8,336 nucleotides of DNA, from positions 1 through 8,336 of the forward strand of contig JAPULM010000035.1 in assembly GCA_027294925.1 (NCBI GenBank). Reading direction: 5' to 3'. Numbering within the stretch: position 1 is the stretch's first letter; every line of letters begins with the position of its first letter. Positions 1 through 7,133 of the stretch are shown one piece after another. Origin of the DNA: a bacterium. Lineage in GTDB: Bacteria > Tectomicrobia > Entotheonellia > Entotheonellales > Entotheonellaceae. The notes below the pieces were generated by a model. The model did no database searches. It worked only from the letters and a program-made list of their open reading frames with translations, and was not told the origin of the DNA. Both the position numbers and the translations under genes were made by a program.

Positions 1-1883
1 ATCAATTCCCGCACTACCTCAGGCCATGTCATGCCTTCTGCTTTCAAGATCCCTTCGGTGGGACGGTCCAGGATGTTATCGGCGCTCGCAGCCACCGCAA
101 CATCCTCGATCGGCCTTCGACCGATAGCCTGGGAGCTGCCATTGGCCGTAAAACTCGATGTATCACGAACTTGTTCCGCCATCAGCCGATGGTAAACCCC
201 ATTCGCCGCCATCAACGTACGGTGATCGCCACTTTCAACCATCTGGCCCTGATCCATGGCCAGAATACGATCACAATTAATCACGCTCGATAGACGATGC
301 GCCAAGATCAACACGGTGCGATCCACCATCAGACGGTTGAGCGCCTCTTGGATCACAGCTTCGTTCTCAGCGTCCACTGCCGATAGCGCTTCATCGAGCA
401 CCAGAATGGGTGCATCGCGCAGCAGGGCGCGGGCAATCGCCACCCGTTGACGCTGTCCGCCACTCAACTTAATACCCTTCTCGCCAATTAACGTCTGGTA
501 ACCATTAGGCAGCGATTCGATAAACGGATGGATATTGGCGACACTCGCAGCGGCCACGATGTCCTCGTGGGAGGCGTCGGGACGCCCCATGCGAATATTG
601 TCCTCCACCGAGCCGTGGAACAAGTAGGTGTCCTGAGACACCACGGCTATCTGACTTCTAATGTTTTCAAAAGGTAATGCCTGTAAAGGCTGACCACCGA
701 TACGAATTTCACCCTCATCAGGATCATAAAATCTTAACAGCAATCGAACGATCGATGACTTACCACAACCGCTCGCCCCAACAATGCCCACACGCTCCCC
801 AGCCTTGACCTGAAAACTCAAGTTTTGGTGCGTGGTGCGACGGCTGCCCGGATAGTGGAAGGTAACAGCTTCGAATGCAATGTCCGGCGATAAATCCGCC
901 ACCGGCGCAACCGATGCCGTGTCATGCACCACGGGTTCGGCATCTAGGATACGATAGAGGCCTTTAGCCGCTGACAGACCTACCATCCCCTGATGCAAGA
1001 CGGTCCGTAGGTCGCGCAACGGCCGATACACCTCCACCCCTAGCATCAAGATGACAAGTAACACATGCAGTTCCATCGCACCGCCAACAACACGATACGC
1101 CCCAACGCTAAGGGCGGTTGCCGCGCCTACCGCAATCGCGCTATCGGTAATGCCACGCCCCAGGGAATTGGTCGCCAGAATCCACATGGTCGAGCGAAAT
1201 AACTCGCGCGCCCGCAGCGCCAGGATGTCAGCTCGTGCCTTGCTCTGCCCAAACGCCTTCAGGGTGGCAAGTCCTTGGATGGCGTCGAGCAATTCGGCAG
1301 CAAAGGCGCCATAAGCGTCTCGACGTTCGAGTGACTTACGTGAGTCGAGCTGATGCCACAATACCGGGGCAAACAAAGCAAGGAAGGCAAAACCCAGCAT
1401 CACCGCGGCGACAGATAAATCGAGCCAGGCAACGCAGGCGAAGATTAATAGGGGGGTCAGAAGCGACACCATAAGTTGGGGCAAATACTGACCAAAATAG
1501 ACTTCAAGCTGTTCGACGCCATCAACTAACGACAGCGTGACGTCTCCCGAGCGCTGTTGACCCACATAACTTGGCCCCAGCGCCGTCACCTTATCGAACA
1601 ATAGACGGCGCAGCTGCAATTGCACCCTGGCTGCCGTTTCGTGAGCAACAATAGCGCGGTAGTATTCAAAAACACCACGCAAGATGATCACGCCGGCGAT
1701 GGCAAACAACGGTAGCATCAAATCTTCCAACTGATCGCCCGCAAAAACGCGGCCAATCAACCAGCCCAATAACGCCAGGCGCGCGATGCCAAAACAAGTT
1801 GCCGTAAGTCCGATTAGAACGGCATACAGAATGCGAAGGCGTACGCCCTCAGTAAATCGCCACAAACGTGTCTCGAAATGCAC
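1..1883 (-). CDS. CydD-like ABC exporter, fused permease and ATPase, runs off left edge
   Basis: Inner-membrane ABC exporter half-transporter of at least 627 residues; no stop codon is met before the edge. The start is GTG at 1883: an in-frame TGA lies directly before it and a GGAG box sits 7 bases upstream. Residues about 18-300 form the membrane domain, with hydrophobic stretches near 18-45, 55-70, 135-176 and 245-285. The segment with YFGQYLPQL (129-137) resembles CydD-type exporters. The ATPase domain (about 335-565) is complete: Walker A GASGCGKS (369-376), Q-loop Q417, signature LSGGQ (473-477), Walker B ILVLDEA (493-499) with catalytic E498, and switch H529. The chain continues about 60 residues past the normal ATPase end and finishes at the edge in MTWPEVVREL, which looks like the lead-in to a second membrane domain. 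A tandem, CydDC-like fusion is therefore possible. The substrate is unknown; the CydDC comparison would suggest thiols, but peptide or lipid export is equally open. Confidence 0.9.
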   Translation of the reverse strand, partial: MHFETRLWRFTEGVRLRILYAVLIGLTATCFGIARLALLGWLIGRVFAGDQLEDLMLPLFAIAGVIILRGVFEYYRAIVAHETAARVQLQLRRLLFDKVTALGPSYVGQQRSGDVTLSLVDGVEQLEVYFGQYLPQLMVSLLTPLLIFACVAWLDLSVAAVMLGFAFLALFAPVLWHQLDSRKSLERRDAYGAFAAELLDAIQGLATLKAFGQSKARADILALRARELFRSTMWILATNSLGRGITDSAIAVGAATALSVGAYRVVGGAMELHVLLVILMLGVEVYRPLRDLRTVLHQGMVGLSAAKGLYRILDAEPVVHDTASVAPVADLSPDIAFEAVTFHYPGSRRTTHQNLSFQVKAGERVGIVGASGCGKSSIVRLLLRFYDPDEGEIRIGGQPLQALPFENIRSQIAVVSQDTYLFHGSVEDNIRMGRPDASHEDIVAAASVANIHPFIESLPNGYQTLIGEKGIKLSGGQRQRVAIARALLRDAPILVLDEALSAVDAENEAVIQEALNRLMVDRTVLILAHRLSSVINCDRILAMDQGQMVESGDHRTLMAANGVYHRLMAEQVRDTSSFTANGSSQAIGRRPIEDVAVAASADNILDRPTEGILKAEGMTWPEVVREL

Positions 1884-2017
1884 TCAAGCTCTCCACATAA
1901 ATTGATCTAATGGACGGGGCACAGCCAAACGAGAGGCGGAACATTCTTGGCAGGAAATCGCCTTAAGTTATATGTATCAGCCTAATGAACCTGCACACCT
2001 CATTAACAGGATATATG

Positions 2018-2046
2018 GTTATGTAGCGTATAGCCAGGGTTTTCAA
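2018..2046 (-). promoter_or_regulatory. Candidate promoter for the ABC exporter gene
   Basis: On the minus strand TTGAAA (2046-2041) is followed after 17 bases by CATAAC (2023-2018). This is 5/6 and 4/6 to the sigma-70 boxes. It would start transcription near 2011, leaving a leader of about 125 bases before the GTG at 1883. The call rests on box matching only. The same gap also holds a small TAATGA/TCATTA dyad (1983-1988 and 2000-2005) just downstream of the expected start. Confidence 0.3.
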
Positions 2047-2061
2047 ACTTCCAGTCGAGGC

Positions 2062-2077
2062 AGCGTTGACAAACGCT
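2062..2077 (-). repeat. Short inverted repeat after the M81 gene, possible weak terminator
   Basis: AGCGTT and AACGCT form a perfect 6-bp stem around a GACA loop, about 27 bases past the M81 stop codon. The position suits a transcription end, but no T-run follows on the minus strand. A factor-independent terminator is therefore doubtful. Confidence 0.3.
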
Positions 2078-2103
2078 TCTTCGACGTCATCGGTTTAGCC
2101 CTG

Positions 2104-3606
2104 TTAATCTTGCTGCATGGTCTTAAGCTCGGTGATGCCGAGCATCTCGACATCAAGTGGAAAAATGGGCCGTCTAATATTCTTGAAGCCGAACCCGGCA
2201 AGTCGAGGGCTCGTCAACCCGGGGGTGTCAAGTTCAATCACCTCAGCGGCAATAGGCTCATGAGCGGCCCGATAATGGACGCTCGATTTCACCACGATGA
2301 AGCGTTTCGCTTGCAGGTCAATACCGAGACTTTTATAAACCTGCAGGTCCAAGGGCTGCAGCCGTTTAGACGTCACAATCACATCGTTGCCGCCAATCTC
2401 CAACACGGCAGTCGGGCCCATATCGGACTCAGCTCCGGTGCCCATTGGACCCTCGTTGATAAAGGTACCATCGGATAGAGTTTTCACCCGCGCGCTAACG
2501 TTGAGCGGCTGGCCGTGCAAGTTATCGGTATGACCGCCTAGATTGATCTCCACCAGTTGACCTTCTCCGGCATCAAGCGCTATCTGTACCGCATCCGGAT
2601 CCCGTATCATGGCAAGAATGCCGCCCGCCAGTTCTTGCGCCAAAATGGCCTCTAGGACGTAGGTACCATCTTGCGGTCCCCCGCCACCCGGGTTATCGCC
2701 GATATCGGCCAGGATAATCGGCCTTGACCCCGCCGTCTTGACATGTTGCAATGCCTCCCGAACCGGTGTCGGCCGAACCAGGAAATCACGCCTGAGATTC
2801 CACACCATGTCGTGCAGGGACTGAGCCAGCTGATCGGCTAGTGCTTGGTTGTCATTGGTCGTAACAATAAAACTCATACCGGCCTCAGGAATATCACTCC
2901 AAGGGAAGCCCGCTGCAACCGTGATGCTTTCGACCTCCGGCATCGCCTCCATCTGATGCGCTTCTTGTATCACTTTCCGCATCGGATCACGGCCGGTAAA
3001 CTGCGCCTGAAGCGCCGGTAGCATCGGCGGTTGTTTAAACGCCTTGGTTGGTTGTAGGGTGCCATCCAACAGACGTGCCGTAAGATCAACGGCCTCCAGA
3101 CCTCGTTCATAACCATCCACATGCGGATAGGTGTCATAGCCGATGAGTAAGTCGGCGTTACGGACCATACGATCCGTGTAGTTGGCATGGAAGTCAAAGG
3201 TGGAAACGAGGGGTTTCGCACCCACGATGTTACGCACCTCCTGCAACACTTTGCCTTCAATATCAGGATAGTTTTCGCTAACGCCGGCGCCGTGTAGATG
3301 CAGCACGACGGCATCAATATCCGTTGTCTGCTGAATCCTGGCAAGGATATCCGCCAGGATGGTGTCAAAGGCGTCGGCGGTTATCGTGCCGGATGGCGTC
3401 GCAGAGGCAAATACGGTTGGAATGAGTTCGAAACCATGCCGTCTGCATCCCTCAATGATGCCACCGGCCGACGTTTGGGTGCCCTCGAACTGTTCAAATA
3501 ATTGATCACCATAGAGAAGCCGTCGTTGGCTGAATTCAGCCAGGTCGGTGGCAATATTTGACAGCACGTTCGTTTCATGAGAAATCGTACCCGTGACAAT
3601 TCGCAT
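2104..3606 (-). CDS. M81 family metallopeptidase, MlrC-like
   Basis: A 500-residue protein of the M81/MlrC family, named for the enzyme that finishes breakdown of the cyclic peptide microcystin; most relatives have unknown substrates. Visible hallmarks are SHETN near the N-terminus (9-13), and D138-x-H140 with H162 22 residues later, the spacing expected of the zinc ligands. The C-terminal MlrC domain shows DIGDNPGGGGPQDGT (301-315) and VHYRAAHEPIA (443-453). Length is typical and both domains are present, so the gene looks intact. The ATG at 3606 has a strong AGGGGG box 5-6 bases upstream. No signal peptide is visible, so it should be cytoplasmic. Presence of this family does not by itself imply microcystin degradation; a peptide or amide hydrolase role is safer. 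It reads toward the ABC exporter, 220 bases away, with no clear functional tie. Confidence 0.93.
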   Translation of the reverse strand: MRIVTGTISHETNVLSNIATDLAEFSQRRLLYGDQLFEQFEGTQTSAGGIIEGCRRHGFELIPTVFASATPSGTITADAFDTILADILARIQQTTDIDAVVLHLHGAGVSENYPDIEGKVLQEVRNIVGAKPLVSTFDFHANYTDRMVRNADLLIGYDTYPHVDGYERGLEAVDLTARLLDGTLQPTKAFKQPPMLPALQAQFTGRDPMRKVIQEAHQMEAMPEVESITVAAGFPWSDIPEAGMSFIVTTNDNQALADQLAQSLHDMVWNLRRDFLVRPTPVREALQHVKTAGSRPIILADIGDNPGGGGPQDGTYVLEAILAQELAGGILAMIRDPDAVQIALDAGEGQLVEINLGGHTDNLHGQPLNVSARVKTLSDGTFINEGPMGTGAESDMGPTAVLEIGGNDVIVTSKRLQPLDLQVYKSLGIDLQAKRFIVVKSSVHYRAAHEPIAAEVIELDTPGLTSPRLAGFGFKNIRRPIFPLDVEMLGITELKTMQQD

Positions 3607-3651
3607 GACGTCCCCCTGATGTGTTGGTGTGCGATACGTGCAACAGAGTCC

Positions 3652-3680
3652 ATTTTACCCGTCCTCTATTGCCGGAACAA
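3652..3680 (-). promoter_or_regulatory. Candidate promoter for the M81 peptidase gene
   Basis: On the minus strand TTGTTC (3680-3675) is separated by 17 bases from TAAAAT (3657-3652). The -10 box matches sigma-70 at 5/6 but the -35 only at 3/6. Transcription would begin near 3645, about 40 bases before the ATG. The rest of the 3607-3779 gap shows only a repeated GCAATT near 3754-3768. Confidence 0.35.
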
Positions 3681-3779
3681 GCCGTGCGATCGAGGCATCA
3701 CAAAATCATGCAGGGCACGACTGCGTCGCGTTATGGACAGCAGGGCAGAATCAATTGCGGTTAATTGCAGTGCACAGCG

Positions 3780-4454
3780 CTAATCCTGGGGATCCTTGAA
3801 TTGAATGTGCCAGTGTGTGCCATCACAGAACGGTTTGTTCTTCGACCCACCACACCGGCACAGGGTATAGTGCTCGGTTGAAGCCCCCTCCCCCCGATCT
3901 TGATCACTGAGTGCGATGCCGCCCGTCACAGCGTAAGGTCCATTTTCTATCACCGTGATCATCATGGGTCGATCCTGATCGCGATACTCGACCCCGTGGA
4001 TCGTGTAACTTAAAGCACCGGACGGGCATTTGTTGATGGTGTCGATGATCTCCTCGGCTGATGCGCCATCCGGGTTGATCCACGGCTGCCTCTGCGGCCT
4101 GAAAACTACGGCGAGGGCGCATTGCCCGGCGTGGGCGCACAAGGTACGGTTGTCGTGAATGGTAATATGCTTTCCGACATAGCTCTGCCGCTTATCGAGA
4201 CTGGCGTCGGTGACCTTTTCGTCGGTAAACCCAATCGTGCTGTGTGTGCCGTCACAGAAGGGTTTGGTCTGTGAACCGCCACAACGACACAACGCGGCGT
4301 CTGACACGGTCGAGCCTGACTCTGCCGTGGCGCTTGGTGGATTGGGGGGCATTCTCGGCGTCGGGTCATCGAGGCGAGCAGTTCCCGACAGATAGTAGGG
4401 GCCGTTCGGGAGACAGGTGATCTGGCATTTCTCAGCACGATGATCGGATGTCAT
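3780..4454 (-). CDS. CDGSH iron-sulfur protein with two CDGSH motifs and a central ferredoxin-like domain
   Basis: A 224-residue soluble protein with three predicted Fe-S sites. The first CDGSH motif, CRCGGSQTKPFCDGTH, has ligands C56, C58, C67 and H71, the 3Cys-1His set that binds [2Fe-2S]. The middle part (about 90-155) has LCAHAGQC (C106, C112) and CPSGAL (C143), as in the divergent Fer4_19/DUF1271 mono-cluster domain. The second CDGSH motif, CRCGGSKNKPFCDGTH, has C199, C201, C210 and H214. Each CDGSH unit is preceded by an NGPY..(S/T)G strand, which points to internal duplication around the ferredoxin-like insert. I chose the ATG at 4454 because AGGAGG lies 7 bases upstream; GTG at 4457 is in frame but only 4 bases from that box. 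Likely roles are electron transfer, Fe-S handling or redox sensing. No partner enzyme is identified. No membrane anchor is visible, unlike mitoNEET. Confidence 0.93.
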   Translation of the reverse strand: MTSDHRAEKCQITCLPNGPYYLSGTARLDDPTPRMPPNPPSATAESGSTVSDAALCRCGGSQTKPFCDGTHSTIGFTDEKVTDASLDKRQSYVGKHITIHDNRTLCAHAGQCALAVVFRPQRQPWINPDGASAEEIIDTINKCPSGALSYTIHGVEYRDQDRPMMITVIENGPYAVTGGIALSDQDRGEGASTEHYTLCRCGGSKNKPFCDGTHWHIQFKDPQD

Positions 4455-4483
4455 CACAACGCCTCCTGTTGGTGTCGTAAAGT

Positions 4484-4510
4484 CTATTATGGGTCTATAC
4501 CGTCAATCAA
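4484..4510 (-). promoter_or_regulatory. Weak candidate promoter for the CDGSH gene
   Basis: TTGATT (4510-4505) and TAATAG (4489-4484) on the minus strand are spaced by only 15 bases, shorter than ideal. They lie about 30 bases before the start codon. This is reported because the 4458-4626 gap otherwise has no better pair. Confidence 0.2.
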
Positions 4511-4526
4511 CTTCCGGGCAGCGAAC

Positions 4527-4541
4527 CGCCTCCTGTGGAGG
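4527..4541. repeat. Small hairpin plus a duplicated 10-mer between the VOC and CDGSH genes
   Basis: CCTCC-TGT-GGAGG (4529-4541) is a perfect 5-bp stem about 85 bases past the VOC stop. It overlaps CGCCTCCTGT (4527-4536), which recurs exactly at 4460-4469, where its complement contains the Shine-Dalgarno site of the CDGSH gene. No start codon follows the upstream copy closely, and no T-run follows on the minus strand, so function is unclear. Confidence 0.3.
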
Positions 4542-4626
4542 TTTGCCTACGCTCACATGACGTGAATCTAGCCGGGCCCCTTACAGGTGGACGACGTCAG
4601 ATCAACACGCCTATCTGTGCCACGGT

Positions 4627-5214
4627 TTAGCGTTGCACAAAGTCATACACATCACCCGTCGGCTCGTCGATCAGCTTGGTCGCAGGCAAATCGCTGATCT
4701 TCCCGGTTTCACGAAGCTCTTTGGCGGCGGGTACCGGGTTGGTATCGGCATAGCGGCGCTCATCTGACTGCGGCGCCTGCCCGGTGGGGTTATCGACCCA
4801 CCAGGAAGCTTCCAGGGCAATGCCAGTGGGATCCGTGAAGTAAATGGACTTCAACAGGCCGTGGTCCACCACATCGGTGACCTCACAGTCGTGCTCTATG
4901 AGCCGCTGGCGCAAGGCGAGCAGTGCCTCTTGATCCGGCAGATTGAGCGAGACATGATCAAACTGGATGGCCCGTTCGTCTGGCACCCCTGAGGGCTTGG
5001 CGAACTGATCGACCGGATGCCCGCGATACTCGAAAAATGCGACGGTAGCGTCATTGCCCACGTCGAAGAAATAGTGCCGGAATGCTGCATTCCCAATGGT
5101 GGCGACCAGGGGGGCGCCAATCACCCCATGCCAGAACCGCGTGGTCAAATCCATATCGTTAGTAATGAGCGCTAGATGATTTAAACCGGCCCATTGCACA
5201 GGTTTGTCGTTCAT
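4627..5214 (-). CDS. VOC superfamily protein (glyoxalase / extradiol dioxygenase fold)
   Basis: A 195-residue protein with two paired beta-alpha-beta-beta-beta modules of the vicinal oxygen chelate superfamily. Module one begins LNHLALITNDMDLTTRFW (11-28) and module two FDHVSLNL (85-92). Candidate metal ligands at the family positions are H13, E62, H87 and E135, a complete H-E-H-E set as in glyoxalase I-type members. Extradiol dioxygenases use only H, H and E, so the exact reaction cannot be named. The DPTGIALEASWW stretch (128-139) is the usual C-terminal strand. A tail of about 55 residues (141-195), rich in charged residues and proline, extends beyond the fold. The ATG at 5214 has GGGAG 7 bases upstream. 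It lies 133 bases after the pirin gene on the same strand and could be cotranscribed with it. A cytoplasmic isomerase, lyase or dioxygenase of small ketones or aromatics is likely. Confidence 0.9.
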   Translation of the reverse strand: MNDKPVQWAGLNHLALITNDMDLTTRFWHGVIGAPLVATIGNAAFRHYFFDVGNDATVAFFEYRGHPVDQFAKPSGVPDERAIQFDHVSLNLPDQEALLALRQRLIEHDCEVTDVVDHGLLKSIYFTDPTGIALEASWWVDNPTGQAPQSDERRYADTNPVPAAKELRETGKISDLPATKLIDEPTGDVYDFVQR

Positions 5215-5264
5215 ATTGAGTCTCCCTTCGGATGCAAAAAATTAACTGTTGGCAAAAGCTTTGA

Positions 5265-5278
5265 TGCTCCGAGGAGCA
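5265..5278 (-). terminator. Short hairpin between the pirin and VOC genes, weak terminator candidate
   Basis: The minus strand reads TGCTCCTCGGAGCA, a self-complementary stem with a CTCG-type tight loop about 70 bases past the pirin stop. The following bases are TCAAAGCTTTTG, only mildly T-rich, and a T6 run appears about 25 bases further on. It may reduce read-through into the VOC gene, but it is not a textbook terminator. Confidence 0.25.
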
Positions 5279-5347
5279 CAACAACCGCCAGGAGAATGCC
5301 AGCCTGGTACATTGTATTTTGCCTTGCTTTCACCTTCCCTCTTCCTT

Positions 5348-6052
5348 TCATGCACACGGGGTTTCGGGCAAATCAAACAGTAAGGCCTCCGTGTCAGTTG
5401 CGCCATGCAGGTGGACGGCATTCTCCGGCGTGAGTGCAATCCCATCACCAGCCTGCAAGGTCTCGCCGCAGACGGTCAAGGCGCCATGGAGCAGATGGAG
5501 ATACAGGATCCGACCTGGCGCCAGGTCATAAGAGGTATGCTGTTCCGCCTCAAGGATCACTTGGCAAAGGGAGGCATCTTGGTGCAAAAGGAGAGAGCCC
5601 TCACGCCCGTCTGGAGATGCAATCAGCTGCATGCCGGTCGTCGGCGTAAAGCGCTTTTGTTGATAGCCGGGCGTAAGACGGCGCTGGCTCGGCACAATCC
5701 AGATTTGCAGAAAGCGCAGGGGGTCCATGTCGGAGGCGTTGTATTCACTATGGGTCACGCCAGTGCCCGCAGTCATCAACTGAAACTCCCCGGCCAGAAG
5801 ACGCTTGATGTGACCCATGCTGTCTTTGTGCTCGATTGCCCCATCCGTGACATAGGTAAGGATTTCCATGTCTTGATGGCCATGTGTGGCGAAACCAGCG
5901 CCCGGTTGGACATGATCGTCATTGATCACGCGTAATGCCGAAATACCCATGTGGCGGGAATCATGATAGCGACCGAAGGAAAATGTATGTTGGCTATGGA
6001 GCCATCCCAGATCCGTCACACCGCGTTCAGCGCTCTTGCGAATATGGAGCAT
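5348..6052 (-). CDS. Pirin family bicupin, YhhW-like
   Basis: A 234-residue pirin, close in length to E. coli YhhW (231) and similar along it. Shared blocks include IRKSAERG (4-11), HTFSFGRYHD (22-31), ALRVINDD (39-46), DMEILTYV (61-68) and AGEFQLMTAGTGVTHSEYN (87-105). The N-terminal cupin carries the full metal set H57, H59, H101 and E103. YhhW and some relatives have quercetin 2,3-dioxygenase activity in vitro; others act as regulatory or stress proteins, so the natural substrate is open. The start is ATG at 6052, where the YhhW similarity begins and GGAG lies 7 bases upstream. A longer frame to 6112 would run through the candidate -10 box and add 20 residues absent from the family. The gene diverges from a LysR regulator, the arrangement seen for yhaK-yhaJ in E. 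coli, which suggests control by that regulator. Cytoplasmic. Confidence 0.95.
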   Translation of the reverse strand: MLHIRKSAERGVTDLGWLHSQHTFSFGRYHDSRHMGISALRVINDDHVQPGAGFATHGHQDMEILTYVTDGAIEHKDSMGHIKRLLAGEFQLMTAGTGVTHSEYNASDMDPLRFLQIWIVPSQRRLTPGYQQKRFTPTTGMQLIASPDGREGSLLLHQDASLCQVILEAEQHTSYDLAPGRILYLHLLHGALTVCGETLQAGDGIALTPENAVHLHGATDTEALLFDLPETPCA

Positions 6053-6114
6053 GATTCGTCTCCAAACCTTTTGCGTGAAAAGAGGCTTGCCCAGGACCGC
6101 TGTGATACCCATAC

Positions 6115-6120
6115 TATAAT
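6115..6120 (+). promoter_or_regulatory. Perfect -10 box, probable lysR promoter
   Basis: TATAAT on the plus strand is an exact sigma-70 -10 hexamer, about 60 bases before the lysR start. No good -35 box lies 16-18 bases upstream; the closest, TTGCCC (6087-6092), is 22 bases away. It overlaps the -10 of the opposing pirin promoter, so the two promoters are face-to-face. The dyad at 6125-6141 would cover the transcription start, as expected for autorepression. Confidence 0.4.
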
Positions 6121-6124
6121 TTGT

Positions 6125-6141
6125 TTCTTATCAGATGAGAA
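6125..6141. promoter_or_regulatory. 17-bp operator-like dyad between the pirin and lysR genes
   Basis: TTCTTATCAGATGAGAA is a palindrome about a central A with 7 of 8 base pairs matching. Its core ATCAGATGAG recurs at 7212-7221 before the flavin oxidoreductase gene. Size, symmetry and location between divergent promoters suit a LysR-family binding site, though the central symmetry does not give a strict T-N11-A box. Another regulator could bind it. Confidence 0.5.
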
Positions 6142-6181
6142 GATGGATGTTAGGAAAATAACTCTTTCCGAATAGGAAAGA

Positions 6182-7129
6182 ATGAAAGGGCGAATGATGG
6201 AGCACTTCGACAGCCTTCAAGGCTTCGTACAGGTCGTCGACATGGGAAGTTTCGCAGGCGCTGCGCGGCAGTTAGGTCTCACCACCTCGGCGGTGAGCAA
6301 ACGCGTCACGCAGCTTGAAGAGGTGCTCGGCGTACAGCTTCTACATCGTACCACCCGCCGAGTTGGGGTGACCGATCTCGGCAGTCTCTACTATGAGCGG
6401 GCGGTGGAGATTCTCACGCTGGTGGAGGAGGCAGCAGGGGCAGTTCAGGAAAGCCGGATATCGCCGACAGGCGCCCTGCGTATCAGCAGTCCGACGTCGT
6501 TCGGCGTAATCCATTTGGCGCCGGCTATCTGTGAGTTTCACGAACACTATCCGAAACTCAAAATCGAGATCATCTTAAATGACCGGATCGTCAATCCGAT
6601 TGAGGAAGGCTTTGACGTCAGTTTGCAAGATGCAGGGTTGCGACCCGGTTCGATGGTTGAGCGTCGATTATTCCCATTTCGTCGTGTGGTGTGCGCCTCG
6701 CCGCAGTATCTGGCGGCACATGGGATGCCCCGCCACCCGCGAGACTTAGCAAAGCACGCCTGCATCCAATATAGTTATCACGAATCGGGAAATGTCTGGC
6801 GATTTGAAAGCCCGGAGGGCCCGCTCTCGGTGACCATTGATCCGTTGTTCAGCACCAATAACGGCCGCATCATGCTCGATGCCGCCTTGCAGGAGAAAGG
6901 GATTACGGTTCTGCCGACTTTTTTGGCAGCGCCGCACTTGATACAAGGTGCCTTGGTGGCACTGCTGACTCATTTTCCGTTTGCGTCGCTGTATCTGTCA
7001 GCTGTATATCCACGCCGGAAGCATCTCGCCTACAAGGTAAAGCTACTCCTTGACTTCTTAGCCGCGCGGTTTGGCCCGGAACCGCCATGGGACCGGCAAC
7101 TTGAGCCACTATTGACGCCAGCGCCATGA
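6182..7129 (+). CDS. LysR family transcriptional regulator
   Basis: A 315-residue LysR-type DNA-binding regulator of normal length. The N-terminal winged helix-turn-helix spans about residues 8-66; its recognition region is SFAGAARQLGLTTSAVSKRV (23-42), followed by QLEEVLGVQLLHRTTRRVGVTDLG (44-67). A linker helix runs about 68-92, then the effector-binding domain from 97 to about 298, starting GALRISSPTSFG. The ATG at 6182 has AGGA 4 bases upstream. The in-frame ATG at 6197 (giving MEHFDSLQGF) has AAGGG 6 bases away and fits the usual LysR N-terminus at least as well, so the true start could be 5 codons shorter. The gene diverges from the pirin gene and lies upstream of a flavin oxidoreductase; both promoter regions share a palindromic core. 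It is therefore the likely local regulator, probably responding to a small aromatic or electrophilic ligand, but the inducer is not inferable. E. coli YhaJ is a comparison by arrangement, not proven orthology. Confidence 0.95.
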   Translation: MKGRMMEHFDSLQGFVQVVDMGSFAGAARQLGLTTSAVSKRVTQLEEVLGVQLLHRTTRRVGVTDLGSLYYERAVEILTLVEEAAGAVQESRISPTGALRISSPTSFGVIHLAPAICEFHEHYPKLKIEIILNDRIVNPIEEGFDVSLQDAGLRPGSMVERRLFPFRRVVCASPQYLAAHGMPRHPRDLAKHACIQYSYHESGNVWRFESPEGPLSVTIDPLFSTNNGRIMLDAALQEKGITVLPTFLAAPHLIQGALVALLTHFPFASLYLSAVYPRRKHLAYKVKLLLDFLAARFGPEPPWDRQLEPLLTPAP

Positions 7130-7133
7130 CAAT

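Larger units (their letters stand above)
6113..6141 (-). promoter_or_regulatory. Candidate promoter for the pirin gene
   Basis: On the minus strand TTCTCA (6141-6136, 4/6 to the -35 consensus) is followed after 17 bases by TATAGT (6118-6113, 5/6). The expected start near 6106 gives a leader of about 54 bases. The 6125-6141 dyad covers the -35 box and most of the adjacent spacer, so a protein bound there would compete with or contact RNA polymerase directly. Confidence 0.45.

Noticed and set aside
1972..2478. Plus-strand open frame of 168 codons
   Set aside because: It overlaps the 3' part of the well-supported M81 gene in antisense, and its translation shows no recognisable domain or convincing ribosome site.
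4759..4766. Another copy of the CAGATGAG core (minus strand)
   Set aside because: It sits inside the VOC coding sequence and lacks flanking symmetry. It is probably chance, and is a reminder that the 8-bp core alone is not specific.
5235..5241. A-run (T-run on the minus strand) before the VOC gene as an intrinsic terminator
   Set aside because: No stem lies directly before it on the minus strand; the nearest hairpin is about 25 bases away.
5405..5935. Plus-strand open frame of 176 codons
   Set aside because: It lies wholly antisense to the pirin gene and shows no family signature.
6053..6112. Twenty-codon upstream extension of the pirin gene
   Set aside because: YhhW similarity and a well-spaced GGAG both support the ATG at 6052, and the extension overlaps the candidate promoter.
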